From Egibacter rhizosphaerae (GTDB lineage Bacteria; Actinomycetota; Nitriliruptoria; Euzebyales; Egibacteraceae): a DNA stretch of 64,000 nucleotides. Below, piece after piece: positions 42,193 through 50,816 of the stretch. The stretch covers positions 2,232,001-2,296,000 of the forward strand of contig NZ_CP036402.1 in the NCBI RefSeq assembly GCF_004322855.1. Reading direction: 5' to 3'. The translations under genes were made by a program, and so were the position numbers. The notes under the pieces were generated by a model, which saw only the letters and a program-made list of their open reading frames with translations, was not told the origin of the DNA and searched no databases. The stretch's first letter is position 1, and every line of letters begins with the position of its first letter.

Positions 42193-42521
42193 CGCCTCTC
42201 CTCGATCGTTCGCCGGGGACGAGCCGGCCAGCCGTGCGACGCGACCGCGCGCTCGAGCCCCTGACCGCGTTGAATGCCGGCGTTGTTGACCATGACGTCG
42301 AGCCCGCCGAGGAGCCCGGTGGCGACCGCAACGCCCAAGATCCCGTGCACCACCCGCTGACCGAAGGGACTGTACTCGGCGACCGTCACGTCCATGTGGA
42401 TGGGATTGAAGTCGCCGTTGAGCCCAGCGAACCCCACGAGGTCGGCCCCGGTGATCGTGCGGCCCGCACTCGTGTAGACATCGCCTGTCTCGATGTCCTC
42501 AAGGTCCAGATCGATCCTCAT
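42189..42521 (-). pseudogene. MaoC dehydratase N-terminus joined to an SDR fragment
   Basis: 110 codons from ATG 42521. Residues 1-73 are a MaoC/hot-dog dehydratase: ADLVGFAGLNGDFNPIHMDV with the catalytic Asp/His, and SPFGQRVVHGILGVAVATGL. At LLGGL the sequence changes into an SDR piece, DVMVNNAGIQRGQG, which lacks both the Rossmann start and the YxxxK part, and soon ends. Two unrelated enzymes are thus fused in frame by a deletion. A MaoC-type hydratase activity is unlikely because half of the fold is gone. Confidence 0.7.
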
Positions 42522-42664
42522 GCCTTCCTCATAAGCACGATGATGTTCCATTGTCCCACCTTGACCGATGTGTGCAGATGCTTCCCAACGAGTGGTAGTG
42601 ACACCCGATACCCACCAACAGCGCGGATCCCTTATCATATGTGGCTGGTGAGCGTCAATCGTTC

Positions 42665-43423
42665 CTACCGGAAGTAGACCCCGATGCGGTCCCCATCGAG
42701 GTCGTGGACATCGACATGGGTGTCGAAGACGTTCCGGAGGACGGGCGCGTCGATGATGTGCTTGGGGTGCCCGTCCGCGACGAGGCGGCCGTCTCGCATG
42801 GCGACGATGCGGTCGGAATGGCAGGACGCGAAGTTGATGTCGTGGACGACGAGGAGGATGGTGCGGTCGAGGTCATCGGCGATGCGGCGGAACAACCGCA
42901 TCATCCCCACGGCGTGGCGCAGGTCGAGGTTGTTGAGTGGCTCGTCAAGCAACAGGTAGTCGGTCTCCTGGCAGAGCACCATCGCCACGAACGCGCGCTG
43001 CCGCTGCCCTCCGGACAGCTCGTCGAGGTGCCGGTCCGCGAACGGGCCGAGCTCGAGATAGTCGATGGCGTCGTCGATCGCGCGGTGGTCGGCCGGCCCC
43101 GGACGCCCCCGGCTGTGGGGGAACCGCCCGAAGGTGACGAGCTCGCGGACCGTCAGCCGGACGGTGAGGTGGTTGTCCTGCCGCAGGATCGAGACGCGGC
43201 GCGCGAGCTCGCGGCTCGGGGTGCTGGCCGTGTCGAGCCCGTCGATCGTGACCGTCCCCGCCTCGGGCTCCAACAGCCGGCCCACGATCGACAGGAACGT
43301 CGACTTGCCCGCACCGTTCGCGCCGATCACGGAGGTGATGCCTCCGCGGGGGATCCGCAGGCTGACGTCGTCGAGCACAACGGTGTCGCCGTAGCCCTTC
43401 GTGAGATTGCGGACCTCGATCAT
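42665..43423 (-). CDS. Siderophore ABC transporter ATP-binding protein
   Basis: 252 aa. Walker A VIGANGAGKSTFL, signature LSGGQRQRAFVAMVLCQ, Walker B YLLLDEPLNNLD, switch histidine LLVVHDINFAS. FecE/FepC-type ATPase; the end (VDVHDLDGDRIGVYF) is typical of the petrobactin/catecholate subgroup. ATGA overlap with the permease. Last gene of the iron-regulated operon. Confidence 0.9.
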   Translation of the reverse strand: MIEVRNLTKGYGDTVVLDDVSLRIPRGGITSVIGANGAGKSTFLSIVGRLLEPEAGTVTIDGLDTASTPSRELARRVSILRQDNHLTVRLTVRELVTFGRFPHSRGRPGPADHRAIDDAIDYLELGPFADRHLDELSGGQRQRAFVAMVLCQETDYLLLDEPLNNLDLRHAVGMMRLFRRIADDLDRTILLVVHDINFASCHSDRIVAMRDGRLVADGHPKHIIDAPVLRNVFDTHVDVHDLDGDRIGVYFR

Positions 43424-44433
43424 CGTCGGGCCTCCTTGAGCAGCAGGGCGAGGAAGTAGGTGCCGCCGATCAGGTCGACGACGATGCTCAACGCGGTCGT
43501 GTAGCCGAGAACGCGCTCGAGGACGAGTTGTCCGACCACGAGCGCCACGATCCCGAGCAGCGCCGCAGCAGGGAGTGCCAGGTGGTGCCGGAAGGTGCCC
43601 AGCAGCTGCCGGGCGAGGTTGGCGACCAGCAGGCCAAAGAACGTGATCGGGCCGACGAGGGCCGTGGAGACCGCAACAAGGACGGCGACCAGGACGAGCT
43701 GTCGGTTGACCACGCGTCGGTGCTCGATCCCGAGCGTGGTCGCGGGGTGCCGGCCCAACGCGACCACGTCCAGCTCCCGTCGGGAGGCCCACGCGACCGC
43801 GACTGCGACGCCGACCACGACCGCGGAGAAGGCGAGCAGCCGCGTGTCGACACTGCCGAAGCTCGCGAACATGCGGTCCTGCAGCGTCTGGTACTCGTTG
43901 GGATCGATGAGGCGGCTGACGAGATTGGTGCCGCTCGAGAACAGGGTGCCGAACACGATGCCGGCCAGGACGAGCACGTAGAGGTCCCGGCCGTGGCGGC
44001 CGAAGAGCCACCGGTGCAGGACCACGGCGAAGGCGACCATCATCGTCGCCTCGACCGCGAAGCGCAGCTCGGGCGGGGCGTTCGCGAGGGCCACCGCGCC
44101 GAGGAAGTACACGCCGACCGACTGCAGCAGCACGTACAGCGAGTCGAACCCCATGATGCTCGGGGTCAGGATCCGGTTGTGCGTGACGGTTTGGAACAGC
44201 ACCGTCGACACGGCGATTGCGACCGCTACGAGCACCATGGCCGCGACCTTGCGGCCGCGGAGCGCCAGAGCGAAACCCCAGTCTCCAGAGATGTCGACGA
44301 GCAAGAACGCGACGACCGCGACGACCGCGGCCGCCCCGAGCGTCACGAGGACGCGCCGCTGCCGGCGGGTGGTGGTCGCCGCGCCGCGCGCCGGGGCGGC
44401 GGACGAGCGCGCCACGTCCAGCTCACCGTGCAC
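43420..44433 (-). CDS. Siderophore ABC transporter permease 2
   Basis: 337 aa from GTG 44433. FecCD-family permease with about nine helices: RGRKVAAMVLVAVAIAVSTV, THNRILTPSIMGFDSLYVLL, GPITFFGLLVANLARQLLG (coupling loop). The HNRILTPSIMG variant of the usual NPLADP motif is typical of FatC/CeuC-like permeases. It pairs with the adjacent permease as a heterodimer. It overlaps it by 11 bp and the ATPase by 4 bp. Confidence 0.88.
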   Translation of the reverse strand: MHGELDVARSSAAPARGAATTTRRQRRVLVTLGAAAVVAVVAFLLVDISGDWGFALALRGRKVAAMVLVAVAIAVSTVLFQTVTHNRILTPSIMGFDSLYVLLQSVGVYFLGAVALANAPPELRFAVEATMMVAFAVVLHRWLFGRHGRDLYVLVLAGIVFGTLFSSGTNLVSRLIDPNEYQTLQDRMFASFGSVDTRLLAFSAVVVGVAVAVAWASRRELDVVALGRHPATTLGIEHRRVVNRQLVLVAVLVAVSTALVGPITFFGLLVANLARQLLGTFRHHLALPAAALLGIVALVVGQLVLERVLGYTTALSIVVDLIGGTYFLALLLKEARR

Positions 44434-45475
44434 GGTGGCGGCCTCGCGTGATGAGCAACAGGAAGATCGCGCTGCCGACGACCCCGACGACGGTGCCCAC
44501 CGGCATCTCGTAGGGGAAGCGAATCGTGCGCCCGATGACGTCGCAGGCGAGCACGAACGCCGCGCCGCTCAGCGCGGTCAGGGGAAGCGCGCGCCGCAGG
44601 TTGTCGCCGAGCGCCATGGTCACCAGGTTCGGCACGATCAGGCCGAGGAAGGGCACCGCACCGACGACCACGACGGTGACGCCGGTCACCGTCGCGACGA
44701 TCGCGAGACCGACGTTGACCGTGCGCTCGTACGCGAGCCCCAGGCTGACCGACAGGTCGCGGCCCATCCCCGCCATCGTGAACCGGTCGGCGTAGGTGTA
44801 GGCGATGACCGCGACCACCGCGGCGAGCCAGAGCAGCTCGTAGCGGCCACGCAGCACCCCCGAGAAGTCGCCCGTGGTCCAGGAGCTCAGGGTCTGGAGG
44901 AGGTCCACGCGGTAGGCGACGAACGTCGTGAGGGCGCGGATGACCCCGCCGAACATGAGCCCCACGAGCGGCACGAGGATCACGTCGCGGAAGGTGATGC
45001 GACGCAACAGCGCGAGGAAGATGGCGGTGCCGGCGAGCGCGAACGCGACGGCGATGGCCATCTTGACGACGAGCGACGCGCCCGTGAACAGCAGCGTCGC
45101 GACGACCACGCCCAGCATCGCGGACTCGACGGTGCCCGCCGTCGACGGGGCGACGAACCGGTTGCGGGCGAGGTGTTGCATGATCAGACCGGCGACGCTC
45201 ATCGAGGCGCCGGCGAGAAGGATCGCCACGAGCCGAGGGACGCGGCTGGCCAGGAACACCATGGCCTCCCGGTCGTCGCCCACGACGAGGTCCCGGGGCC
45301 CGAGATCGGTCACCCCGACGAAGAGCGAGGCGCCCGCGGCAGCGGCCAGGACCAGCGCGCCGGCCACCAGGTGCCAGCGCCGAACGCCGCGCGTCCTCGA
45401 CGCGGCCCGAGCGCGAGCGCCCGGCAGGCCCGCGGTCGTCGCCGTGGACCTGCCGGGTCCTGCATCTCGGCTCAC
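44423..45475 (-). CDS. Siderophore ABC transporter permease 1
   Basis: 350 aa. FecCD-family permease: ASRVPRLVAILLAGASMSVA, GLIMQHLARNRFVAPSTAG, and coupling loop VVGAVPFLGLIVPNLVTMAL. FatD/CeuB-like, partner of the second permease. Its start overlaps the binding-protein stop by 4 bp. Confidence 0.88.
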   Translation of the reverse strand: MSRDAGPGRSTATTAGLPGARARAASRTRGVRRWHLVAGALVLAAAAGASLFVGVTDLGPRDLVVGDDREAMVFLASRVPRLVAILLAGASMSVAGLIMQHLARNRFVAPSTAGTVESAMLGVVVATLLFTGASLVVKMAIAVAFALAGTAIFLALLRRITFRDVILVPLVGLMFGGVIRALTTFVAYRVDLLQTLSSWTTGDFSGVLRGRYELLWLAAVVAVIAYTYADRFTMAGMGRDLSVSLGLAYERTVNVGLAIVATVTGVTVVVVGAVPFLGLIVPNLVTMALGDNLRRALPLTALSGAAFVLACDVIGRTIRFPYEMPVGTVVGVVGSAIFLLLITRGRHRAR

Positions 45476-46497
45476 CGAAGGGCCGCGTCGATCTCGTCGA
45501 CCATCGTCTCGACGGAGCGCAGACCGGTCGGAACGAGGTACCAGACGACCTCGTCGAGGTAGTGGACGTCGCCGTTCTCCCAGGCCGGGGTTTGCGCGAC
45601 GAGCTCGTTGTCGAGGACGGCCTCGGCGGCCTCCCCCGTCTCGCCGATCGCGGCATCCCGATCGAGGACGAAGAGGTGGTCCGGCTCCGCCTCGAGGATG
45701 AACTCGAAGGACACCGCGTCACCGTGCGTGGCCTCCTCGACGTCCTCGACGGCCGGTGCGACCCCGAGGTCCTTGTGAATCAGGCCGAAGCGGGACCCGG
45801 GGCCGTAGGCGGTCACCTCGCCGCCGCTGGTCATCACGATCAACCCGTCGCCCGCGTCGTCGGCGAGGGCGCTGACCTCCCCCACCCGCTCGTCGAGGAC
45901 GGCCAGCCGTTCCTCGACCCATTCCTCGCGGTCGAAGATCTCCCCGAGAACCCCGAGCTGCTCACCGAAGCTGTTGAGGAAGTCGGTGTTGTCGACGGTG
46001 AGGTCGACCGTCGGCGCGAGCTCCGAGAGTTCGCCGAAGGCCTCCGAGGAACGGCCGCCGACGATGATCAGGTCGGGGTCGAGCGCGTTGACCTCCTCGG
46101 GGTCGGGTTCGAACAGGCTGCCGACGATCGACGTCTCGCCCCCCGCGTACTCCTCGAGGTGCGCGGGGACGTTCGCGACCTCCGGCACCCCGGCGACCGG
46201 CACGCCCATGGCGTCGAGGGTGTCCAGCGTCCCGACGTCGAACGTCACGACGACCTCGGGCTCGGTCTCGACCGTCGTCTCGCCCTGCACGTGCTCGACG
46301 GTCACCTCCGCGTCATCCGCGTCGACCGCATCCTCCGGGTCGGGGTCGGCAGCTTCGTCCGCCGCCTCGCCGGGGTTGTCGACGTCCTCGCCGACGGCCG
46401 TCTCCTGGGGCGTTTCGTCCGCGCCGCACGCGGCCACCAGGAGCGCGCAGCAGGTCAGTGCAGTGACGAGAGCCCCGGTTCGGGACGTACGCTCCAT
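45472..46497 (-). CDS. Siderophore-binding lipoprotein (FatB/CeuA-like)
   Basis: 341 aa. Signal and lipobox VAAC at about residue 24, then an acidic spacer, then the type III binding fold: VVVTFDVGTLDTLDAMGVPV, EVNALDPDLIIVGGRSSEAF, LIHKDLGVAPAVEDVEEATH, GDAVSFEFILEAEPDHLFVL. The last region is characteristic of the CeuA/YclQ/FatB group that binds catecholate siderophores. First gene of the operon, 14 bp downstream of an IdeR-type iron box. Confidence 0.88.
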   Translation of the reverse strand: MERTSRTGALVTALTCCALLVAACGADETPQETAVGEDVDNPGEAADEAADPDPEDAVDADDAEVTVEHVQGETTVETEPEVVVTFDVGTLDTLDAMGVPVAGVPEVANVPAHLEEYAGGETSIVGSLFEPDPEEVNALDPDLIIVGGRSSEAFGELSELAPTVDLTVDNTDFLNSFGEQLGVLGEIFDREEWVEERLAVLDERVGEVSALADDAGDGLIVMTSGGEVTAYGPGSRFGLIHKDLGVAPAVEDVEEATHGDAVSFEFILEAEPDHLFVLDRDAAIGETGEAAEAVLDNELVAQTPAWENGDVHYLDEVVWYLVPTGLRSVETMVDEIDAALR

Positions 46498-46510
46498 CGC
46501 CTCTCCCTTC

Positions 46511-46529
46511 TTAGGTTAGGGTTACCTTA
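46511..46529. promoter_or_regulatory. DtxR/IdeR iron box
   Basis: TTAGGTTAGGGTTACCTTA matches the DtxR/IdeR consensus TTAGGTTAGGCTAACCTAA at 16 of 19 positions. It lies 14 bp upstream of the siderophore-binding-protein start, where iron-loaded repressor would block transcription or the start region. Confidence 0.85.
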
Positions 46530-46860
46530 GTTCCTGCCGACACGCCGACACAAATCGAGTTGAGCGCACTTGGCGACGCCAGACCCCCACCACGGGTCTG
46601 CACGGTGAGGCTGACTCCGCGGTGCCCGCCGGAAGGCGCCGTAGCAGCGCGTGCACGTGACCGGGAGCGCGCCACTGCTCAAGAGCCGCCGAGAAGCGCT
46701 TCGGGGTTCCCTACCGCTCACCATCCGCGCATGAGGGACGGTGGAGCCGTGCCCACGGACGATGATGACCGCCAGGCGGGCACGACCGCGGGCTTGACCC
46801 TGGCCGGGTTGGGGGGATCCCCGATCCCGGCGATGCGCGGATGAGAGTAGCTTCACCGAC
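46530..46860. other. 331-bp intergenic region with a distant inverted repeat
   Basis: No convincing gene. CATCCGCGCAT (46722-46732) and ATGCGCGGATG (46833-46843) are exact reverse complements about 100 bp apart, each followed by AG. They could close a structured leader ahead of the gene at 46861, but they could also be chance in GC-rich DNA. Confidence 0.35.
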
Positions 46861-47526
46861 ATGATCCCGAACGTGCGGCTTGAGAGCGAAGCTACAGGTC
46901 GCGGCGCCATCGACGCCTACGTCGAGGCCCTGGAGCGAGCGCTCCAGGGACCCCGCCGGGCCCGGCAGGACCTGCTCACCGAGGCTCGCGATGCTCTGCA
47001 CGACGCCGCCGATGCCCACGAGGCGGCCGGTTGCTCGCGTGCCACCGCCGAACGCCGAGCGGTCGAGGAGTTCGGCGAGGTCGCGGTGGTCGCCCCCGGA
47101 TTCCAGGCCGAGCTCGGCGTGGCGGAGGGCCAACGGACGGCGCTGTGGATCGTCGTGTTGCTCGCGCTCCAGCCATTGCTGTGGGATCACCTCTGGACGA
47201 TCGTCGACGGTGCGACGGGGCGCCCGTCCGGTACGTACGCGCTCGTGGGCGACCTGGTGGGTGGGCTTGGCACCGTGACGGTCGCCCTCGCCCTCGTCGC
47301 GGTGGTCGCGTGCGGGCCGGGGTTACGGCTGGTGGACCCGCGTCGCGTGGCGCGCGGCATCGGTCACTTCACCCTTGCCACGTGTGCGCTCTTCACCGCC
47401 GCGGGCCTCGTGATGGTCGTGCTCGGTCCCGACGTCGGCCGAGCGGCGGCAGCACTCGTCCCGTTCCTGCTCGTGCCGTTGGCGTGCCTGGCACGGCTCG
47501 GTCGGCGCTGCCTAACGGTGCCCTGA
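46861..47526 (+). CDS. HAAS-domain membrane protein (permease-prefix type)
   Basis: 221 aa. Residues 15-75 (AIDAYVEALERALQGPRRAR, LLTEARDALHDAADAHEAAG, ATAERRAVEEFGEVAVVAPG) form the HAAS/permease-prefix helical domain. Four to five membrane helices follow. Such proteins are usually paired with PadR repressors, and a PadR gene converges on this one 22 bp away. The function is unknown; it may be a regulated membrane or stress protein. Confidence 0.7.
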   Translation: MIPNVRLESEATGRGAIDAYVEALERALQGPRRARQDLLTEARDALHDAADAHEAAGCSRATAERRAVEEFGEVAVVAPGFQAELGVAEGQRTALWIVVLLALQPLLWDHLWTIVDGATGRPSGTYALVGDLVGGLGTVTVALALVAVVACGPGLRLVDPRRVARGIGHFTLATCALFTAAGLVMVVLGPDVGRAAAALVPFLLVPLACLARLGRRCLTVP

Positions 47527-47548
47527 CGTCGGGGCCCGCCCGGTTCAC

Positions 47549-47878
47549 TCAGTGCGCGGGTCCCGGGCGCAGGACCTCCTCGACGACCCCGGTGAACTCG
47601 CGCCAAGCCGTCCGTTCGGTTGCGAGCGCCCGTGCACCCGCATCGGTGAGCTCGTACGTCCGGCGGCGACGTCCTCCGACCGTGCTCCAGCGGCTACGCA
47701 GGTAGCCGGTGCGCTCCAGGCGGCGCAGGGCGGGATACAGCGTCCCCGTCGGCAGTTCGAGCGCCCCGCCACTGCGCTGCCGCAGGGCCTCGGTGATCGC
47801 GTACCCGTGCAAGGGCTCGGATTCGAGTACCGCCATGATCAACGCGTCCAGGTGGCCACGTAGGGCGTCTGCCTTCAT
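47549..47878 (-). CDS. PadR-family transcriptional repressor
   Basis: 109 aa. Winged helix HLDALIMAVLESEPLHGYAI, the conserved LPTGTLYPALRRLERTGYL recognition helix and wing, RRRRTYELTDAGARAL. It is short, lacking most of the C-terminal dimerisation domain. Palindromes immediately upstream of its start (47885-47939) are likely its own operator and would also control the divergent cupredoxin gene. Confidence 0.87.
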   Translation of the reverse strand: MKADALRGHLDALIMAVLESEPLHGYAITEALRQRSGGALELPTGTLYPALRRLERTGYLRSRWSTVGGRRRRTYELTDAGARALATERTAWREFTGVVEEVLRPGPAH

Positions 47879-47884
47879 GTAGCC

Positions 47885-47939
47885 AGCCTATCTATTCGCG
47901 ATAGGCTTGCCTACCTACATGTAGGTCGTCTACATGTAG
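47885..47939. promoter_or_regulatory. Three-palindrome operator between PadR and cupredoxin genes
   Basis: AGCCTATC/GATAGGCT arms (47885-47892 and 47900-47907, 7-bp spacer) are followed by two copies of the perfect palindrome CTACATGTAG at 47915-47924 and 47930-47939. This dense symmetric array fills the divergent promoter and begins 7 bp from the padR start. Confidence 0.65.
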
Positions 47940-47970
47940 ATAGGACGATGGAACGACGAAGGAGGCCTTG

Positions 47971-48339
47971 ATGCCACGCATCACCATGTCCCGACGCCGC
48001 GCCGCCCACCTCGTCGCCGTGACCGCGGCGCTGAGCCTCGTGCTCGCCGCCTGCGGCCAGGCAGGAAGCACCCCGACCTCAGAGGACCCCGTGCAGGGCA
48101 CGGAGGTGTCCGTCGTGGACAACGCCTTCGAGCCCGAGGTGCTCGAGGTCGAGGTCGGCGAGACCGTCACGTGGAACTGGGAGGGCACCAGCGCGCACAA
48201 CGTCAGCGGCGACGGCTTCGAGAGCCCGCTGCAGGAGGAGGGCACGTTCACCCACACGTTCGAGGAGCCGGGAGAGTACGACTACACCTGCACGCCCCAC
48301 GGGGGGATGGACGGGACCGTGGTGGTGGTCGAGCCGTGA
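47971..48339 (+). CDS. Cupredoxin lipoprotein (plastocyanin/azurin-like)
   Basis: 122 aa from ATG 47971, with AGGAGG at ideal spacing. Lipobox LAAC at about residue 28. Blue-copper ligands are His in TSAHNVSG and the Cys-His-Met set in YDYTCTPHGGMDGTVVV. An extracytoplasmic electron carrier or copper protein. It is divergent from the padR gene and overlaps the following membrane-protein gene (GTGA), so the two are probably made together. Confidence 0.87.
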   Translation: MPRITMSRRRAAHLVAVTAALSLVLAACGQAGSTPTSEDPVQGTEVSVVDNAFEPEVLEVEVGETVTWNWEGTSAHNVSGDGFESPLQEEGTFTHTFEEPGEYDYTCTPHGGMDGTVVVVEP

Positions 48340-48791
48340 GCACGAACCGCGCCCTCGCCGTCCTCCTGGGGCTCGTCGCGCTCGCGGTGCTCGCACAGGC
48401 CGCACTCGCCGGCCTCTTCCTCGCGGGCGTTCCCGGTGCCCGCCTCGGCCACATGATCGTCGGCTGGTTGCTGCCATGGAGCGCGATCGTGCCCGCCGTG
48501 ATGGCCGTCGTCGCCCACAGCAACCGTCGTGTCAGCCGCGGCGTCATGATCGGGGCCGTGCTGCTGCCCATGCTGCTCTTCGTCCAGGAAGCCCTCGGGC
48601 ACATGCCGTTCGCCGCCTCCACGGCCGTGCACGTGCCGTACGGCGTCGGTCTGTTCGCCGGCACCGTCCTCCTGGCGGCGGCGAGCACACGGCCGCCGAC
48701 CGCGGCTCCGCGACCCGAGGAGGTCCCGCCGCCGGGGGCCTCGCCCGCCCCCGGCTCCGGAACGCCGCCCACTCCGAACCCGGGTGGGTAG
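48336..48791 (+). CDS. Small membrane protein coupled to cupredoxin
   Basis: 151 aa from GTG 48336. Four hydrophobic helices (roughly residues 7-30, 38-60, 68-85 and 94-113) and a proline-rich tail (TAAPRPEEVPPPGASPAP). HMIVGWLLPW and ALGHMPF contain histidines in or near helices that could bind haem or metal, but no family is recognised. The 4-bp overlap with the cupredoxin gene suggests a partner role, for example as a membrane anchor or redox partner. Confidence 0.6.
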   Translation: MSTNRALAVLLGLVALAVLAQAALAGLFLAGVPGARLGHMIVGWLLPWSAIVPAVMAVVAHSNRRVSRGVMIGAVLLPMLLFVQEALGHMPFAASTAVHVPYGVGLFAGTVLLAAASTRPPTAAPRPEEVPPPGASPAPGSGTPPTPNPGG

Positions 48792-48898
48792 TACGGGGAT
48801 CGCCGGAGCCGCCGGCCCGGCCGTCCGTCCGCACGCGCTCGCGCACGTCCGGGTGGGGGTGCCCGCACACCGCGGTCGGGGTGTAACGTCACCACCTC

Positions 48899-50041
48899 AT
48901 GTTCGCTTCGAACCCGAGGGTGGGGGCCCTGACCGCGGTTCTCGCGGTGGTCTTCGCGGGTTCGGGTTGGCTGCTGGAAGGCTTCGAGCCCACGCGGCTG
49001 CCGGGTGAACTTCTCATGGTCGGCGCCAACACGCTGCCGTTGTTGGCGATCCGCCGGAACCCGCTCGCGGTGGTGGCGCTGTGCTCGATCGCCTACCCCG
49101 CCTGGGTCGAGCTCGGCTACCCGATCCACGAGCTGCAGTCGCTGCCCACCGTCGTCGCGATGTACGCGCTGGGCGCCTGGGACCGGCCTTTGCGGGTCCG
49201 TGCGGCCGGGCTGGCCGCGCCCGTGTGGATGGTGTCCGGTGGCACCCTGCTGTGGGGCGGTGACCTGCTCGAGCTGACCTTCGTCGGCGTGTTCTTCGTG
49301 GCGGTGTGGGCGCTGGGTGTGCTGATCGCGGACCGGCGGGCACGGGCCGCCACGCTGGAGGCCCGAACGCTGGAGCTCGAGCAGGCACGTCAGCAGCTCA
49401 CCGAACGCGCCGTGGCCGACGAACGGGCCCGGATCGCCCGAGAATTGCACGACGTGGTCGCCCACGCGATGAGCGTGATCACCGTCCAGGCGGGCGTGGG
49501 CGCGCACATCGTCGGGCAGCGTCCGGCGCAGGCAGCGCAGTCGCTCGAGGTGATCGAGCACACGGGACGCGAGGCGCTGGCCGAGATGCGCCGCATGCTG
49601 ACGGTGCTGCGGGACGACGCCCCCGACGCGCCGGTGCCCGAGCCCCAGCCCACGCTGGCGGACCTGCCCACCCTGGTCGACAGTGCGCAGCGTGCTGGGA
49701 TCCACGTCGCGCTGGTGACACAGGGAGCCGCCCGTCGGCTTCCCGTAGGACTGGAGCTCGCCGTCTACCGCGTGATCCAGGAGGCGTTGACCAACGTCGT
49801 CAAGCACGCCCCCAGCAGCCGCGCGACGGTTACGACGACGTACGCCCCCGCGCACCTGGACGTGGAGGTGTCCAACGGCCTCCCGGCCGGGCGTCGCACG
49901 GAACCCCCGGTGCACGGGCACGGCTTGCGTGGGATGTCCGAGCGTGTCGCCTTGTACGCGGGCTCCCTCACGACGAGCACGGACGAGCGCAGCTTCACCG
50001 TGTCCGCCCGCTTTCCCATCGAGGAGACGGCCGGTGCCTGA
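48899..50041 (+). CDS. NarL-type sensor histidine kinase
   Basis: 380 aa. Four to five N-terminal helices (residues 8-145), a coiled-coil linker ([19 protein letters not shown]), the HisKA_3 phospho-acceptor His in [20 protein letters not shown] (about residue 184), and an HATPase with [13 protein letters not shown] and [11 protein letters not shown]. It phosphorylates the response regulator encoded next. The signal is unknown. The pair precedes an ABC exporter they probably control. Confidence 0.9.
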   Translation: MFASNPRVGALTAVLAVVFAGSGWLLEGFEPTRLPGELLMVGANTLPLLAIRRNPLAVVALCSIAYPAWVELGYPIHELQSLPTVVAMYALGAWDRPLRVRAAGLAAPVWMVSGGTLLWGGDLLELTFVGVFFVAVWALGVLIADRRARAATLEARTLELEQARQQLTERAVADERARIARELHDVVAHAMSVITVQAGVGAHIVGQRPAQAAQSLEVIEHTGREALAEMRRMLTVLRDDAPDAPVPEPQPTLADLPTLVDSAQRAGIHVALVTQGAARRLPVGLELAVYRVIQEALTNVVKHAPSSRATVTTTYAPAHLDVEVSNGLPAGRRTEPPVHGHGLRGMSERVALYAGSLTTSTDERSFTVSARFPIEETAGA

Positions 50042-50711
50042 GCAGGCCTCGCCGCTGCGCGTGGCGATCGTCGACGATCAGGAGCTCGTCCGAGCCGGCT
50101 TCCGGGCGCTCTTGGACGCCGAGCCGGGCATCGAAGTGGTCGCCGAAGCCGCGACGGGCGATGCGGCCGTGACGGCCGTCACGGCCAACCGGTGCGACGT
50201 GGTCCTGATGGACATCCGCATGCCCGGCACCAACGGCATCGACGCCACGCGGCGGATCCGCACGCTGGACGAACCCCCCGAGGTGCTCATCGTCACCACG
50301 TTCGACAGCGACGAGAACGTTTTCGAGGCTCTGGAGGCCGGCGCGGCAGGATTCCTCGTCAAGGACACCCCGCCGGCGCAACTCGTCGACGCGCTCCGTT
50401 CGGCGGCTGCGGGCGGTGCGACCATCTCCCCCGGCACGACGCGACGGCTCCTCGACCACCTCCTGGCCGCCCGCCCGCACCGTGACCGTCCCGACGCCGC
50501 GCAACTCGGGGTGCTGACCGACCGCGAGGGCGAGGTCCTGCGTCTCGTGGCGCTGGGCTGCTCCAACCGCGAGATCGCCGCTCGGCTCACGATCTCGGAG
50601 TTGACCGCCAAGACCCACGTCTCCCGCGTGCTCACCAAGCTGGGGGTCACCAGCCGCGTGCAGGCGGCCTCCCTGGCCTACCGGGCCGGCTGGCTCGCCC
50701 CCGGCGCCTGA
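50034..50711 (+). CDS. NarL-family response regulator
   Basis: 225 aa from GTG 50034, overlapping the kinase stop by 8 bp. Receiver domain with acidic pair in [14 protein letters not shown] and phospho-Asp in [14 protein letters not shown], then a LuxR HTH ([40 protein letters not shown]). Phosphorylation by the upstream kinase would promote DNA binding, likely at the ABC exporter promoter in the 105-bp gap downstream. Confidence 0.92.
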   Translation: MPEQASPLRVAIVDDQELVRAGFRALLDAEPGIEVVAEAATGDAAVTAVTANRCDVVLMDIRMPGTNGIDATRRIRTLDEPPEVLIVTTFDSDENVFEALEAGAAGFLVKDTPPAQLVDALRSAAAGGATISPGTTRRLLDHLLAARPHRDRPDAAQLGVLTDREGEVLRLVALGCSNREIAARLTISELTAKTHVSRVLTKLGVTSRVQAASLAYRAGWLAPGA

Positions 50712-50816
50712 CCCCCGTTCGGCGTACCGGACCCCCGCCGTACTGCTTTCGGAGGACCCCGAAGATCGCCCGTTGCGCGGACGTGGCGCGATCCGCGGGC
50801 CCGTAGCGTGCCGCGC

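Noticed and set aside
11549-42541. Shared 12-mer CCTCATAAGCAC near 11.55 kb and 42.53 kb
   Set aside because: Repeats of this length are expected by chance in 64 kb, and the contexts are unrelated.
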